Positions 9,955-20,960 of a stretch of 64,000 nucleotides of DNA are shown piece by piece. Within the stretch, counting starts at the first letter, position 1, and every line of letters starts with the position of its first letter. The DNA lies in assembly GCA_030077755.1 (NCBI GenBank), contig JAQJZZ010000014.1, positions 186,001-250,000 of the forward strand, written 5' to 3'. Under the pieces are notes generated by a model. That model did no database searches, was not told the origin of the DNA, and saw nothing but the letters and a program-made list of their open reading frames with translations. Source of the DNA: Filosporella fistucella. Lineage: Eukaryota; Ascomycota; Leotiomycetes; Helotiales. Made by a program: the position numbers and the translations under genes.

Positions 9955-11082
9955 CTACAAATTTACTGTCTTTCCACTCTTCGCACTCTCCCTCGCTGCC
10001 TCAATAATCCTCAACACATCTCTTGCTTCACCAGCCTTAACCGGCACAGCCTTCTCCCCACCACCCTCAATAGCCTTTGCAAATCCATCATAAAGCTTTG
10101 CATATGTCTCCGGCTGCACATTGGCCAGTACGCGTCCCTTCGGCTTTCCATCTTCAAGCACAACCAATGTTCCCGAGCTCTCAGTGCTCTCAACACCGAA
10201 ATTCTTATCTCCGGGCTTGAGACCAGCTTTCAGCTGATCCTCTTGAACATCCAGATGGAATTTCTTAAAACTGCCTTTTGAGCCCCGAACCCAATATCTC
10301 AGTTGCTCCGTCTCTATACACATAACGCCTGCTTTGGCAGTGACAAGTGTCTTGCCTGCTCCGTATCCGAGCAGTACAGTAATACTATCCGGCTCTTCTT
10401 GTCCATCAGCTCTCTGATTCGCAAATATAGCTGTGACAGTCTTTGGCAGACCAAAAAGCACATAAGCTTGATCAATTAAGTGAGTTCCCAAATCATAAAT
10501 TACCCCACCCGCATTCTTCATCCCTAGCGTACCCTTCCAAGTAACCGGCCTCTCGGGTTTGTAGCGGTCGAAATGGGTATTGAACTCGACCACATTGCCC
10601 AAGATGCCATCCTCAATTAATTTCCTCACTGTAAGGAAATCAGAATCCCATCTTCTGTTCTGGTATACACAAATCAATTTCCCTGTTTTGGACGAGATAT
10701 CAATAAGCTGTTGGGCTTCCGCAGATGTAGGCACGAATGGTTTCTCGACGAGAACGTGTTTGCCTGCTTCTAAAGCAGCTTTTGTGAACGAGAAGTGAGT
10801 ATCTGGCGTGGTCGTTACGACTATGATATCGATAGATGAGTCGGCGAACATTTCGGGGGCGGAGTGGTAGATTTTGGTAGAGGGGTGGTCTTTCGAGGCA
10901 TCATCGTTGGGTTTGGGGGTACGTTGGACGATGGAGTGGAGCTTGAATGAGGAAGTGACTTGGATGAGAGGGATGTGGAAGACTTTGGCACTCATGCTGG
11001 AGAAATTAGCAGTAGCACAAGCATTGGAGAGACGTACATACCCATATCCTATCACGCCCACGTTGTAGGTTTTGCTTGCCAT
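9955..11082 (-). CDS. Gfo/Idh/MocA family NAD(P)-dependent oxidoreductase
   Basis: Start at the ATG 11080-11082 in a strong ACCATGG context. Exons 11042-11082 and 9955-10996 flank a 45-nt intron (10997-11041; GTATGT...CTCCAG), giving 360 residues. The intron is in frame and stop-free, so the unspliced reading would insert 15 residues into the nucleotide-binding loop. The Rossmann fold opens with YNVGVIGYGMSAKVFHIP. The strand-turn VVTTTPDTHFSFTKAALEAG and the hallmark EKP (residues ~98-100, in HVLVEKPFVPT) follow. The C-terminal substrate domain contains GGVIYDLGTHLIDQAYVLFG, with the Asp/His pair used in catalysis by this family. Likely a cytosolic dehydrogenase or reductase acting on a sugar or related alcohol; substrate unknown. 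It converges on the dioxygenase gene with 178 bp between stops. Confidence 0.9.
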   Translation of the reverse strand: MASKTYNVGVIGYGYVRLSNACATANFSSMSAKVFHIPLIQVTSSFKLHSIVQRTPKPNDDASKDHPSTKIYHSAPEMFADSSIDIIVVTTTPDTHFSFTKAALEAGKHVLVEKPFVPTSAEAQQLIDISSKTGKLICVYQNRRWDSDFLTVRKLIEDGILGNVVEFNTHFDRYKPERPVTWKGTLGMKNAGGVIYDLGTHLIDQAYVLFGLPKTVTAIFANQRADGQEEPDSITVLLGYGAGKTLVTAKAGVMCIETEQLRYWVRGSKGSFKKFHLDVQEDQLKAGLKPGDKNFGVESTESSGTLVVLEDGKPKGRVLANVQPETYAKLYDGFAKAIEGGGEKAVPVKAGEARDVLRIIEAARESAKSGKTVNL

Positions 11083-14000
11083 GGTAGCTGTTGTCAATTG
11101 GGACTGGTATAATTTTTACGCGGTAGTGTGAACTAGAAGAAATAATTCAAAGGAGAGTAAAGCAGATATTTGTATCTTGCTTCGGACAGCGTGTAAAAGT
11201 ATACTTAACTTAACCCACGAATCTCGACGTCGAATGACGATGAATGGCGGGGCAAAACGGGAGGTGGGATGTTTGGTGGGAGCGGCAATGGATTTTTCAT
11301 TTGCCAATGCAGCCAACTGCAGCTGAAAGAATCGCCGAAGAGATGCCTGGGCTAACTTTATTCAAACCACCGCCATCCGGGCCGGCTTTTGATGTCGGAT
11401 TATGACATTTGTGTGGACAAAGGAGCTTTCCATGATGCTAAAAAGGGAAAATTCCCGACCATTGGAGGGGTGAAAATCCGGGTTGACCTTCCATTCTCAC
11501 CTCCAAGCCTCATTAATCATCCTGCATTTCCTTCCTTGCCAGCATCCGAGGCAAACGATCATGCTTAGAGGACATCAACATATTCAAGAAGAGTCATTTT
11601 TCGCGATCCAGATCATCGGATGGCGGATTGTCGTAAGCAAAGTGCAGTGTTGATCTACACGGCTTATGAATCTCTTGAAATTCCAAGATCCTAGTGGCAC
11701 AATATCACGAAGCTTTGGCGATATTATTTGTAGCGAGCGGTCAAGAACGTATTTTTATCGTATTGATGGGGAGAAACAGCTTTGCTAAGTATCTAGGTCG
11801 GCCAGTCGTAGAATCGGAATTCCATGCTTGACCCAATTCCATTACGTTCAGAGAGCGATCCTGATTGCACAGCTAGGGCATTATCATTGCTGAATTGGCC
11901 CGGTCACTATGGCCTGTCAAGACGTCTCTCCATCTTCGAAATTTCTCGATTTCTTCACTCAAATTTTCAGTCTTTTTCTTTCGGCCCCGGTCAAGTACTT
12001 ATGACTTGAGTTCTCCATCGTCTTCAAATTGCCCCGAATCTGCAGAAGCATCGTTTCCATCAACCAGGTGTCGTTCAAATAGCAAGAACCAATTTCATTT
12101 CGAGCGAATTATCGCATTAGACAGGCTTACTTTCCTCCCAAAATGAAGAACGTCATCTGGATTCTGGAGAAATTGATGTAGTGGTGGTAAATTCTTCTCA
12201 GACGCCGTTGGTGTTACATACTTTCACAATATTTTGTGGTCAACATGGGTGGTTCAAGGAAAGATGATGGTCACAGGTGCTGGTACTCTTTGCCCTCAAT
12301 GTTGTGGGAAATCGTGTCAGGGGTAAGTAGGTCTACGGTAAGACACATTGCAGACGAGAAAACAAGACCGAGTGGCTATTAGTGACCAATTGCATGCCAA
12401 AATCCTCTCAAATTTCATCTGAATGTGAATGTTTACATGCAGACAGGGAGCACGTCAATGTACCTTGGAACCCACGCAAGAACTGGTGCTCCTCATTATA
12501 CGATCGGCAAGTCTCATTTTTCGTACAGCCTTATTGTTCCAGTCATAATAGCTACTTTGATTTGATACCAAAGTAGGCAAATTCCATATCACTATCAGCT
12601 TCTATCCATTCGTCGAATTTCAGGTTTTTCTCTCACACATCTTCATTTTCATTTTTTTTCTGGCACGAGTCATACACCTTATCGTGGAGATTGTCTATCA
12701 GAAAATTCTCTCACTTAGTCGGGTTGCCGTATTTTGGTTCTCCGATTGTTCATATATGAGAATGACTATTGCAAAAATCCCCGGAATTGTTCAGATGAAA
12801 GCCTGAGCAATTGATTCTGCGACAGTAGATTACCAGGGTATGTAGCGGGCCGACCGCAGCAACAGACCACGCAGAGCAAGGCAAGGGGCCTCAATGATCA
12901 TTTCTTGGACTTCTTGGATTTTTCTTGGTATTAACACAAGCAATGCCACTCCTACGATCTCTCGATTCTTGGCGATCTATACAGTTGGCAATATATCTCC
13001 CAAACTAGAAAAGTTTTCTGAAGTTGCTTAGCAAATTCAAGATACTTTTCCCCAACATTAAGAGAATAAGGATATATTAATTGAGAATCTTAAGGACTCT
13101 TTAGGTTATCATGCTTATGCTTATGCTTAAACCTTCCCTTCACATTTTCCTCATCTATGCGTACAAAAATAGATCAGATCTTTCCTTCCTCCTAACCAGT
13201 GATTAGATCTACATAAAGTTTTGACACATGTTGCAGGTTTCTGCCATCCGATCGACTGTTCATTTAATTGAGACGATGTGCATATAAGACGATCTCGGCC
13301 AGCAACTTTCCGGTAGCGATGTCATGTAGCGTTTGAAATCTCTGTGGTTGGCGTGGATATAGAAGTAGGATACCCCTTGCCGGCAACCGCACGTGATGTG
13401 ATTCAACCAACCTACGGACCCGACTCTTTCACATCACTCCTCATTTCATCCTCATATTTCCGTCTGAAGTATCAAAGTATCAGATCTTCTACCGTATCGC
13501 TGCCAGAAAGAGTGGGAACTACTTCTCTAACACCCTCACCAGTTAAACTTTACGACCGAGCGGCTCAACCCACGCCGTGAATTGTGGACATGCCAAGTTT
13601 CATGTTCCATCTCACAACATCAGATTGGGCCCAAACCTCAGCCTCCACCTCAGGTGAAACCCAACTCTCGCCTCATTCGAAACCATCAACTGTTCTTCCG
13701 CCAATAAAACATGATGTGCACTTACCAAGATCTGGACATCCCTCTGCTCGATATCCTAGAGCAGATCTTACTGTATGCGACAGTATGATCGACGCGCTTG
13801 TCTACTTTGCGATATCTTTGGGACGGTTGTGCCTTCAGGCCAAGTTTCATCGGCTGGGCAAAAGCTTGCGATATGCTTGAGGGGCTTGGCTGGGTCGATT
13901 GAATGCGAGGTGAGTGAGTGAGGCGCTGTTTTTGGGAGGGATTACACGAGTCCGAGGAGAGGAGAGGGCAATATGAGACGGGGAAACCAATCGAAACCTT

Positions 14001-14325
14001 CATGCGTGCGTGCGTTCTGAGTTCGGGAGACGAGGTAGTTTCTTGGTGATGCGGGATGGATCTCTTGTCTGCTTGGCAACGGCATGGCAACGTTCTCGTA
14101 AAGACTGGTGAGAGAGGTAGTATATAAGTCCATATCTGCCACCCAGTGTACCTTCTTTTCTCTCCAGCCGCGCTCTACATTCAGATTCACTCTTCAGTCT
14201 TTCACTTCCTACATTCATTACTACAGCTGTGCTGTCTACCAACACTCACAATCATCTTCAATTTATTTATTGTTTATATTCAACTACTGTCTTTCAGACC
14301 AATTACCAATCCTTAAATCGCAATC
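11083..14325. other. Gene-poor region, 3.2 kb
   Basis: Lies between the starts of the oxidoreductase (minus) and the small secreted protein (plus). Composition is AT-rich with short random frames (11824-12146, 13344-13880, 13722-14245), none with recognisable motifs or consistent exon structure. A triple ATGCTT-like microrepeat is at about 13110-13130 and a CACGTG at 13391-13396. The last 200 bases hold the promoter of the secreted-protein gene (TATA at 14121). No transposon ends or coding remnants were recognised. Confidence 0.5.
14121..14128 (+). promoter_or_regulatory. TATA box for the small secreted protein gene
   Basis: TATATAAG stands 205 bases before the ATG at 14326 and is followed by a long pyrimidine-rich stretch (CTTCTTTTCTCTCC, TCTTCAGTCTTTC), a combination typical of highly expressed fungal genes. 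Predicted transcription start would be roughly 30-70 bases downstream. Confidence 0.6.
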
Positions 14326-14982
14326 ATGAAGTTCACCAGCTCCATCCTTACCTTCTCCCTCTTCGCTCTCGCCATCGCTTCTCCTATGCCAAAGAAGAAG
14401 GCTGCTTCTTCGTCTACTTCTGCGGCCGTAGCAGCGGCTACTTCAGCAGCAGCAAAGAGCTCAGCATCTACCGCTGCCACTGCTGCCACCGGTGGGGGTC
14501 TTACTGCCCAGGACTACAACACCATCCAAATCTCTGGAGGAACAGCCGGTAGCGCCGAGACAGAAGCGAACGCTCTTTTCGCCTCTATCGACAAGAACAA
14601 CCTCGCCGCCGTCTCAGCGGCTGATCTCAAGATCATCAAGGGAACCCACGACGTTGCTGAGGATGCCGAAGTCCAGGCCTTCAACCCAGCCATTGCTGCC
14701 GCCTCAGGAGATGCTGCTACTGCTCTCCAAGTAAGCTTCCTCTTCATTTACCTTTCACCCCCCAATCCGAATCAATACTGACATTTCCCACAGAACGGCA
14801 AGATAAAGAACAAAGTCCTCAAGCTCACCGCTGAGGTCCTCGGTCTCCAGATCGAAGCCGCTCAAGGAAAGACAGGCGGTGATGTTGCAGCTGAGCAGAA
14901 GAAGCTTGCTAATAACATTGCGCTTGATACTGCTGCCGCTGGGCAAGCCAGCACTGCTGTTCCATTTACTGGAACTACTTAA
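14326..14982 (+). CDS. Small Ala/Ser-rich secreted protein
   Basis: Two exons, 14326-14730 and 14794-14982, with a 63-nt intron (GTAAGC donor, CCCACAG acceptor); 197 residues. The N-terminus MKFTSSILTFSLFALAIASP is a signal peptide, followed by a basic stretch (MPKKK) and an Ala/Ser/Thr linker (residues ~27-55). The conserved-looking core has LTAQDYNTIQISGGTAGSAE, IDKNNLAAVSAADLKIIKG, and after the intron NGKIKNKVLKLTAEVLGLQI and KKLANNIALDTAAAGQAS; the last parts should form amphipathic helices. The mature chain has no cysteine, so it is not a disulfide-rich effector or hydrophobin. I recall similar small secreted proteins across Pezizomycotina but know no function. Promoter with TATA box and CT-rich leader implies strong expression. 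Confidence 0.85.
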
Positions 14983-15785
14983 GTATGAGAAGAGATGGGA
15001 CTATGGAAGGATAGTGGAGAGGGGATGGGGGAAACAAAATTCCTGTATATAATCGGTGATGCATGCATGGAACGGGAGGAATGGGCAGTGTTTATAAGTG
15101 TCTGGTTTTATTTAAGTAAGAGAATGCAAATGTGGAGGTTTAAGCAACTGATCTATTGTCTTGTCCCCATGCCAAATGAATGTAGCATTCTGTGATCAAG
15201 TCTCCATTCTGTATTCCAACCAACCATCACTCACTCATATCTAGTCTTCATTTCTGCTCCTCTCAACTACATGGACGTTGAGGTTGTGTTATTTCTGCCA
15301 ACCCGATGTCACCTAGGTACAGAGCCGACTGCCCAGGGACTCTCCGGAAGATTCCTTCGGGAAGAGTATCAGGTTTAGGATTCACCGCAAGTAGCACCTT
15401 TGCACCTGGGATTGCTCTGTATTCAGACTTCACTGGTTTAAAGCCATATTCTCGGTGCTTGACACTTTCACTAAATCTACACTTACCTTCTTTCACGTTC
15501 TAATGTAGTCGCCACATACAAAATACTACGACAAAAACTAAATGGCATCAAAAGCAGTGATCTCTATACTTTCAAGTTGCATATCACTTAGCCACTAATC
15601 ATGAAGGCAAAATTGTTTTCATATCTTCATTATCTCTACTCTAAAGTAGTTCTCTATGAATAGGCAATCTCCCCAAAAACAGGAAAGAGGAAATCCGCCA
15701 TCAAATCCAGAACGCCACCAATGCTCAACTTTTTGTATCAAAGAACCACTCATAAATCATCATCGTCATCATCTCTTATATCCAT
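14983..15785. other. Convergent intergenic, 0.8 kb, no gene seen
   Basis: Lies between the stops of the secreted-protein gene (plus) and Hsp104 (minus), so it should hold both 3' UTRs and poly(A) sites. A minus-strand frame at 15263-15496 has no ATG and no motif. Nothing else supported. Confidence 0.5.
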
Positions 15786-18566
15786 CTACTCGTAAAGCCC
15801 CAGCTCCATATCATCTCCTCCAAGAGTATCATCCAGGTCCTGCTGATCAAGCTCCATCTCATCCTCACTACTACTATCTGTATCCTCATGATTAGGCAGG
15901 ACCTTGACACGGCCATGCTCCATGACTACTCTTGCTGTCTCGCCGTCACGAATACTGCCTCTGAGGATGAGAACAGCAAGACGGTTCAAGACTTCAGTCT
16001 CAATGAGTCGAGCAAGAGGACGAGCACCGTATTGAGGGTTGTAACCCGCATTTCCGAGCCAATCTCTCACATCAGGTGAACAATCAATCCTGACCGTACG
16101 TCCATTGGCTTCAAGACGTTTCTGGATCTCAACAAGACGAACTTCGACAATCTTACGGATTTCAGATTTGGCGAGACGATTGAAGATGATCGTAGCGGAG
16201 ATACGGTTCAGGAACTCGGGAAGGAAGTAATCCTCAAGAGCCTTCTTGACCAATGCCTTGGTTGTATCGTCGATCTTTCCGCTGGCAGAGGTATTGCGGT
16301 GAAGGTATTCGGCACCGATGTTGGAGGTCATGATGACGATACAATTGCGAGCATCAATGACTCTTCCTTGACCATCGGTAATACGACCATCGTCCATGAG
16401 TTGAAGAAGGATGGTAAGAACTTCCTTGGCTGCCTTCTCAACCTCATCGAATAGGAGAATGGAGAACGGTTTGCGGCGAAGGGCCTCGGTAAGTTGTCCG
16501 CCTGCATCGTGACCAACATATCCTGGTGGTGCACCAATCATACGACTGACGGTGTGTCGTTCTTGGTATTCAGACATATCGAGACGAATCATAGCCTTTG
16601 GATCATCGAACAGGAATTCAGCCAAAGCTTTGGTAAGCAGTGTTTTACCAGTACCAGACGGACCACAGAACAGGAAACTTGGTGGTTGATTTGGATTGCT
16701 GAGTCCTGATCGTTGAAGACGAATCTTGTCAGAAACCGCCTTGACAGCTTCACGTTGTCCAACAACGACCTTGCTGAGAACCTTCTCCATGTTCAACAAC
16801 TTGTCTTTCTCAGTCGTCTTGAGTCTTGTGACTGGGATACCAGTAGCACGAGCGACAATTTCGTTGATCTGGTCTGGACCAACAATATCGGTGATGAGGG
16901 ATCCGCCCGAGTCTGGATTTTCTGTACCAAGAGCAGCATCTGCAGCCTTCTTCTCCTTCTCCAACCTCTTGATGAATTGCTCTTGCTCAGGAATGGCGTA
17001 GTATTGGAGATCTGCAGCCTTCTGGTCGTCACCTGATCGAACAGCCTCATCCTTCTTGACTCTCAATTGATCCAATTTGACCTTGGCTTCTTGAATAAGC
17101 TTGCCTCGTGCTCTCTCACTCTCATACTTCTCACGAAGAGGTCGGAGTTCTTCCTCAACATTGCTTGCATCTTGCTTGGCTTGTGCAAGACGAGCGAGAG
17201 ATGCATCATCCTTTTCTCTTGACAATGCATGGATTTCAATCTTGAGCTGTTGAAGTCGTCTATTGAGATTGTCCAAGGCTTCAGGTAGGGATTCTCGTTC
17301 AGTCTTGACTGCAGCTGCAGCCTCATCAATGAGATCAACAGCCGAATCGGGGAGTCGTCGCTGTGTAAGATATCGAGCAGCCAAGGTAGCAGCTGCAACA
17401 ATAGCACCATCTGAGATAGTGATACCGTGATAGACCTCGTATTTGTCCTTTAGACCTCTAAGAATCGAGATGGTCTCTGGAACAGTGGGTTCCTTGACCA
17501 AAACTTGTTGGAATCGTCGTTCGAAGGCGGCATCCTTTTCAATGTATTTTCTGTATTCGGCAAGAGTGGTGGCCCCAATACAATGAAGTTGACCTCGTGC
17601 CAACATGGGTTTCAGGAGATTGGCAGCGTCCATTCCACCCTCACCTGATGAGCCTGCGCCCATGAGAAGATGCATCTCATCGACGAATAGAACAATGAAT
17701 TCCTTCGTCTGTTCAATCTCCTTCAGAAGACCTTTCATTCGCTCCTCGAATTCTCCTCTATACTTGCTACCAGCAACCAGAGAACCGACATCCAATGACA
17801 ACAACTTGCAGGCTGCAAGATTGTCTGGAACATCGTTATTGACGATTCGCTGAGCCAAACCTTCAACGACTGTTGTCTTTCCTACACCGGGCTCTCCAAT
17901 CAGAACAGGATTATTCTTCGTACGTCTGGACAAAATTCGAACCACACGTCGAATTTCCTCTTCTCGACCAATGACCGGATCAATCTTGCCCTCTCTCGCC
18001 AACGCAGTCATATCAATAGTAAACTTCTTCAGATTCTCATACTCCTCCTCCGCATCTGCGGTCTTAGAGTCCACTCTGCGCGTGCCTCGAATCTGCCCCA
18101 CCGCATCTTGTAGAACCTTGACATTAGGAATATTGCCATCCTTTAACGCAGCCTGAACGGTTGCATCTTCGGAGAGAGCAATGATCAGATGATCCACCGC
18201 AATGAAACTATCCTTCTGGGTCTTTTGTAATTCGTGAGCGGCTCTCAAGACCTTAGTAAAGGCCGGTGCCATGGAAATCTGCTCAGGTGGTGGTGTTTGA
18301 CTTGGTAAGCGGACCAGAGTCTTATTGAGAGCTCGTTGGAAGGATTGAGGATCGCCATGAGCCCGCTCGACAACTTGACGGAAGAGAGATTGAGTGGCAT
18401 TGGCGGGGTTTTGTTGGTCTTTAGATTCGTCTGCTGGAGGATCAAGGAGGGAAGAGGTAAGATGGATGGGTAAGAGTTGGGGATGGGCGTAAGATTCTGC
18501 GATCCCCATTGCATCGGAAAGGGCTTTGGATGCCCTATCCGTGAAATTCATATTAGATGTCGACAT
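15786..18566 (-). CDS. hsp104: Hsp104/ClpB-type disaggregase
   Basis: Uninterrupted 926-residue reading frame starting at ATG 18564-18566. AAA+ hexameric chaperone that threads aggregated proteins through its pore with Hsp70/Hsp40 help; cytosol and nucleus. Order: Clp N-domain (residues 1-~160, [20 protein letters not shown]); first AAA module with Walker [14 protein letters not shown] (residues ~218-230), Walker B FVDEMH and pore loop [14 protein letters not shown]; coiled-coil M-domain (~400-530, rich in Glu/Lys/Arg/Leu); second AAA module with [18 protein letters not shown] and pore motif GYVGHDAGG. The tail is acidic (residues ~890-926, many Asp/Glu), as in yeast Hsp104. Full length with no lesions. 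It diverges from mL67; the 624-bp gap has two STRE-like pentamers (AGGGG near 18653, CCCCT near 19168) but no perfect heat-shock element. Confidence 0.97.
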   Translation of the reverse strand: MSTSNMNFTDRASKALSDAMGIAESYAHPQLLPIHLTSSLLDPPADESKDQQNPANATQSLFRQVVERAHGDPQSFQRALNKTLVRLPSQTPPPEQISMAPAFTKVLRAAHELQKTQKDSFIAVDHLIIALSEDATVQAALKDGNIPNVKVLQDAVGQIRGTRRVDSKTADAEEEYENLKKFTIDMTALAREGKIDPVIGREEEIRRVVRILSRRTKNNPVLIGEPGVGKTTVVEGLAQRIVNNDVPDNLAACKLLSLDVGSLVAGSKYRGEFEERMKGLLKEIEQTKEFIVLFVDEMHLLMGAGSSGEGGMDAANLLKPMLARGQLHCIGATTLAEYRKYIEKDAAFERRFQQVLVKEPTVPETISILRGLKDKYEVYHGITISDGAIVAAATLAARYLTQRRLPDSAVDLIDEAAAAVKTERESLPEALDNLNRRLQQLKIEIHALSREKDDASLARLAQAKQDASNVEEELRPLREKYESERARGKLIQEAKVKLDQLRVKKDEAVRSGDDQKAADLQYYAIPEQEQFIKRLEKEKKAADAALGTENPDSGGSLITDIVGPDQINEIVARATGIPVTRLKTTEKDKLLNMEKVLSKVVVGQREAVKAVSDKIRLQRSGLSNPNQPPSFLFCGPSGTGKTLLTKALAEFLFDDPKAMIRLDMSEYQERHTVSRMIGAPPGYVGHDAGGQLTEALRRKPFSILLFDEVEKAAKEVLTILLQLMDDGRITDGQGRVIDARNCIVIMTSNIGAEYLHRNTSASGKIDDTTKALVKKALEDYFLPEFLNRISATIIFNRLAKSEIRKIVEVRLVEIQKRLEANGRTVRIDCSPDVRDWLGNAGYNPQYGARPLARLIETEVLNRLAVLILRGSIRDGETARVVMEHGRVKVLPNHEDTDSSSEDEMELDQQDLDDTLGGDDMELGLYE

Positions 18567-19190
18567 GATGTCGATTAATCACCGAGTGATCAGTTGTTTG
18601 TCTGTATTGTGTATGGTATTGTATTCCGTAAGCCGAATTGACTTTGATGGAGGGGCAGTGGGATGGACCTTGCCCAAGTCTTGTTCGAATTGTATGTCTC
18701 GAGTCAGCCGTTTGTGTGATTTGAGAATATGTGTTACAGATATTAAAGTAAGAAGTCAAATTCGAGTCTGGCCAGAATTTATGCAGTCGTCTTCCAAGAA
18801 AGAGGTGACGAGACGTAACTGGTGTTGCGTAGAAGGCACGCGGGTGCTCCAGCACCTACTATTCAGTGCCTTGGAACCTGCTAGAGCACTGAGCTCGAAG
18901 CCTGCCTCGCCTGCTCTTGTGAGCCATTCAGCGTCTCATGGTGGGGTGAGGTGGTGGGCTGTCGATCAGTTAGTTGGCAGCCGGCAACAGAAAGCGGTGA
19001 TGACAGGCAAAATTTGTAATGAAACAGGGCACCTCAGCCTTGGTGGCGCCACTCCCTCCGAGTCCCAGCCTGAGATTGTACGGCGAACCACAACTTCATA
19101 TACGATTCCACGCTAACCCATTCAGGAACCACGAAATCAAAATTCATAACCATCTCAGCATCTCCATTCCCCTCATTGCCAACCTCCGCC
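18567..19190. promoter_or_regulatory. Divergent promoter region, Hsp104 / mL67
   Basis: 624 bp between the two start codons. Contains STRE-like AGGGG (about 18652-18656) and CCCCT (about 19168-19172). TTC and GAA half-sites occur (for example TTCCAAGAA near 18789) but not at the spacing of a canonical heat-shock element, so regulation by Hsf1 is not shown by eye. No gene in the interval. Confidence 0.4.
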
Positions 19191-20285
19191 ATGGGAACCG
19201 GACATAATTACAGGTTAAGATCCTTTAAATCTTCTATCGCGAGGATCAATGAGGCAGTCAAGTTGACCAAGGAGGCGTACCTGCAAAACAAGAAAAAGGT
19301 CTTTGAGGAGTATGGACCTGCTGAGCATGGAAGAAAGATATGGGCGTACCATCACCTACAAAAGAACAATGTGGTATATTCTCTGACGAAGAACTTAAAT
19401 GTATGTTCAACCTCTCAATTGAGCTTCTGGGGCGACTAATTAACGCAATTACAGAACAATGCAGCTCTCACCCAAATCCCTTTCAACGGCAAGAAAACCG
19501 TTCCTCGAGCCCTCCGCAAAGACCTCTGGCATCCTTTCGCCGTCATATCTTTCCCACCCGGCTACGGCGCAGTCGGCCTCTCCGCCTTCCAGAAACTGAG
19601 AGAGTACAGGCGGAGACACGAGCTAGAATGGGGCGATGAGATCAGGTACGAGACGGAGATTGTAGATGGCAAAGAGGAGAGAAAGAACAGGAGTAGAGTT
19701 GCCAGAGGTCGATTACTGCAGGATCAGAAAGCGAATAGTGTGGCGGATATGGCAGCCGTGTTGGGCAGACTGAGGGATTATAGTGCTCTTGCTGCAGAAG
19801 GCAAAGAAGGAGAGGTGAAAGCTACACCAGCAGCTTCAGAAACCACACCTAAGCCGGAAGAAACGACATCTGGACCTCTAATGCACCCCAAATACCCCAA
19901 ACGCGTGCTTCCCATCCCCGTAACTACCATTTCGAAATCTATCGGTCTGCAAGGCGAAGGTTCCGGCATCAATGTGCAAATCTACTGGAAAGACATCCAT
20001 GATGCTGAGTATGCCCAAACATGGGACGATAACGTCGAGCACGGTGTCCTTCACGCCGGCACGCGCTATGTATCCAATAAAGAGAGGAAGATTAAGGGTG
20101 TGTTGGAAGCATTAGAGGATGCGGGAGAAGGATATGGGCTCCGCTCGATGAAGAATGGGATGTGGATGAAGAGTACGAAGACGCTCGCCAAGAGTGTGGT
20201 GAAGGGGACGTATGAGGGGAAGGACAGCGTGAAGAGGTTGGGGGAGGGGAAGGGGAGCGGGCAAGGGGAGAAGATCCAGGTGTAG
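19191..20285 (+). CDS. Mitochondrial large-subunit ribosomal protein mL67 / Mhr1-like
   Basis: Start at 19191 (GCCATGG). Exons 19191-19400 and 19455-20285 with a 54-nt intron (GTATGT donor, ATTACAG acceptor); 346 residues. The block KKTVPRALRKDLWHPFAVIS, followed by GYGAVGLSAFQKLREYRRRH, matches what I remember of fungal mL67, known in yeast as Mhr1 (mitochondrial homologous recombination and ribosome component). IWAYHHLQKNNVVYSLTKNL upstream fits the family's beta-strand N-domain. The C-terminal half (VYWKDIHDAEYAQTWDDNV-type residues, then a Lys/Gly-rich tail) is longer than in yeast (226 aa), as common in filamentous fungi. A cleavable presequence is not obvious. Divergent from Hsp104. Confidence 0.8.
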
Positions 20286-20960
20286 AGCATATTGTGTAGG
20301 TATATCTGGGTTGCATGGGTGGCGCTGCTGTAGATGTATAGTAGAAAGATATTTTGTGTATGAATTGAAGAACTTCGGTCTATTTTGTGGGGCATATTCA
20401 GGAAGGGAGTGTTTGGTGAGGAAGTGTAAGTATAGTGAGGACTTGACCGATTTCCAACTCAATTGAAGCAGGAATTAGTAGTCAATGATACGAAAGACCC
20501 AGTCAGAAATTCTAGCAGTCCAGGGTATCACATTATAAGGCCCTGTATTCTTCTTGAATGGCCTGGAGCTTACTTACCCCTTATTGTTCAGGACATAGTG
20601 AATTCAACTTATTGTCTAATTGACATGGAGAAATAATGACATACATCTGAACACCTTTGCCATGTTTGCTCGGGAATTTCGACCACATACTTTGTATTAG
20701 AGACGTTAGGAACATTTATGACAAGTTTTAGGGGACAGTTCGATGGACCCTAGAAGATTGACGGTGCTGTGAATGAAAACTCCAAGGGGTATTGAAAAGC
20801 TCAAATAGCGGTCCAACCCGATAGTGTAAAACCATATAGCACTGATATGTCTTCAGAATGTGGGTAGAAATTCGATTGGCACAAAAGTCATGTAAAACTA
20901 CCTAAAAAAACGTATCATAATGTCGTTTCCTCCAATTCCTCATGTTATTTCTCGTCTCTT
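20286..20960. other. Convergent intergenic, 0.7 kb, no gene seen
   Basis: Lies between the mL67 stop and the stop of the P-loop protein gene. Antisense frames at 20066-20462 overlap the end of mL67 and are shadows. Nothing else supported. Confidence 0.5.

Noticed and set aside
13344..14245. Several open frames in the gene-poor region
   Set aside because: Short, overlapping on both strands, no ATG-led structure or motif.
15263..15496. 77-codon minus-strand frame between the secreted protein and Hsp104
   Set aside because: No ATG, no splice partner, no motif; lies in the expected 3' UTRs.
18567..19190. Heat-shock elements in the Hsp104 promoter
   Set aside because: TTC and GAA half-sites are present but not at the needed two-base spacing; only STRE-like pentamers remain.
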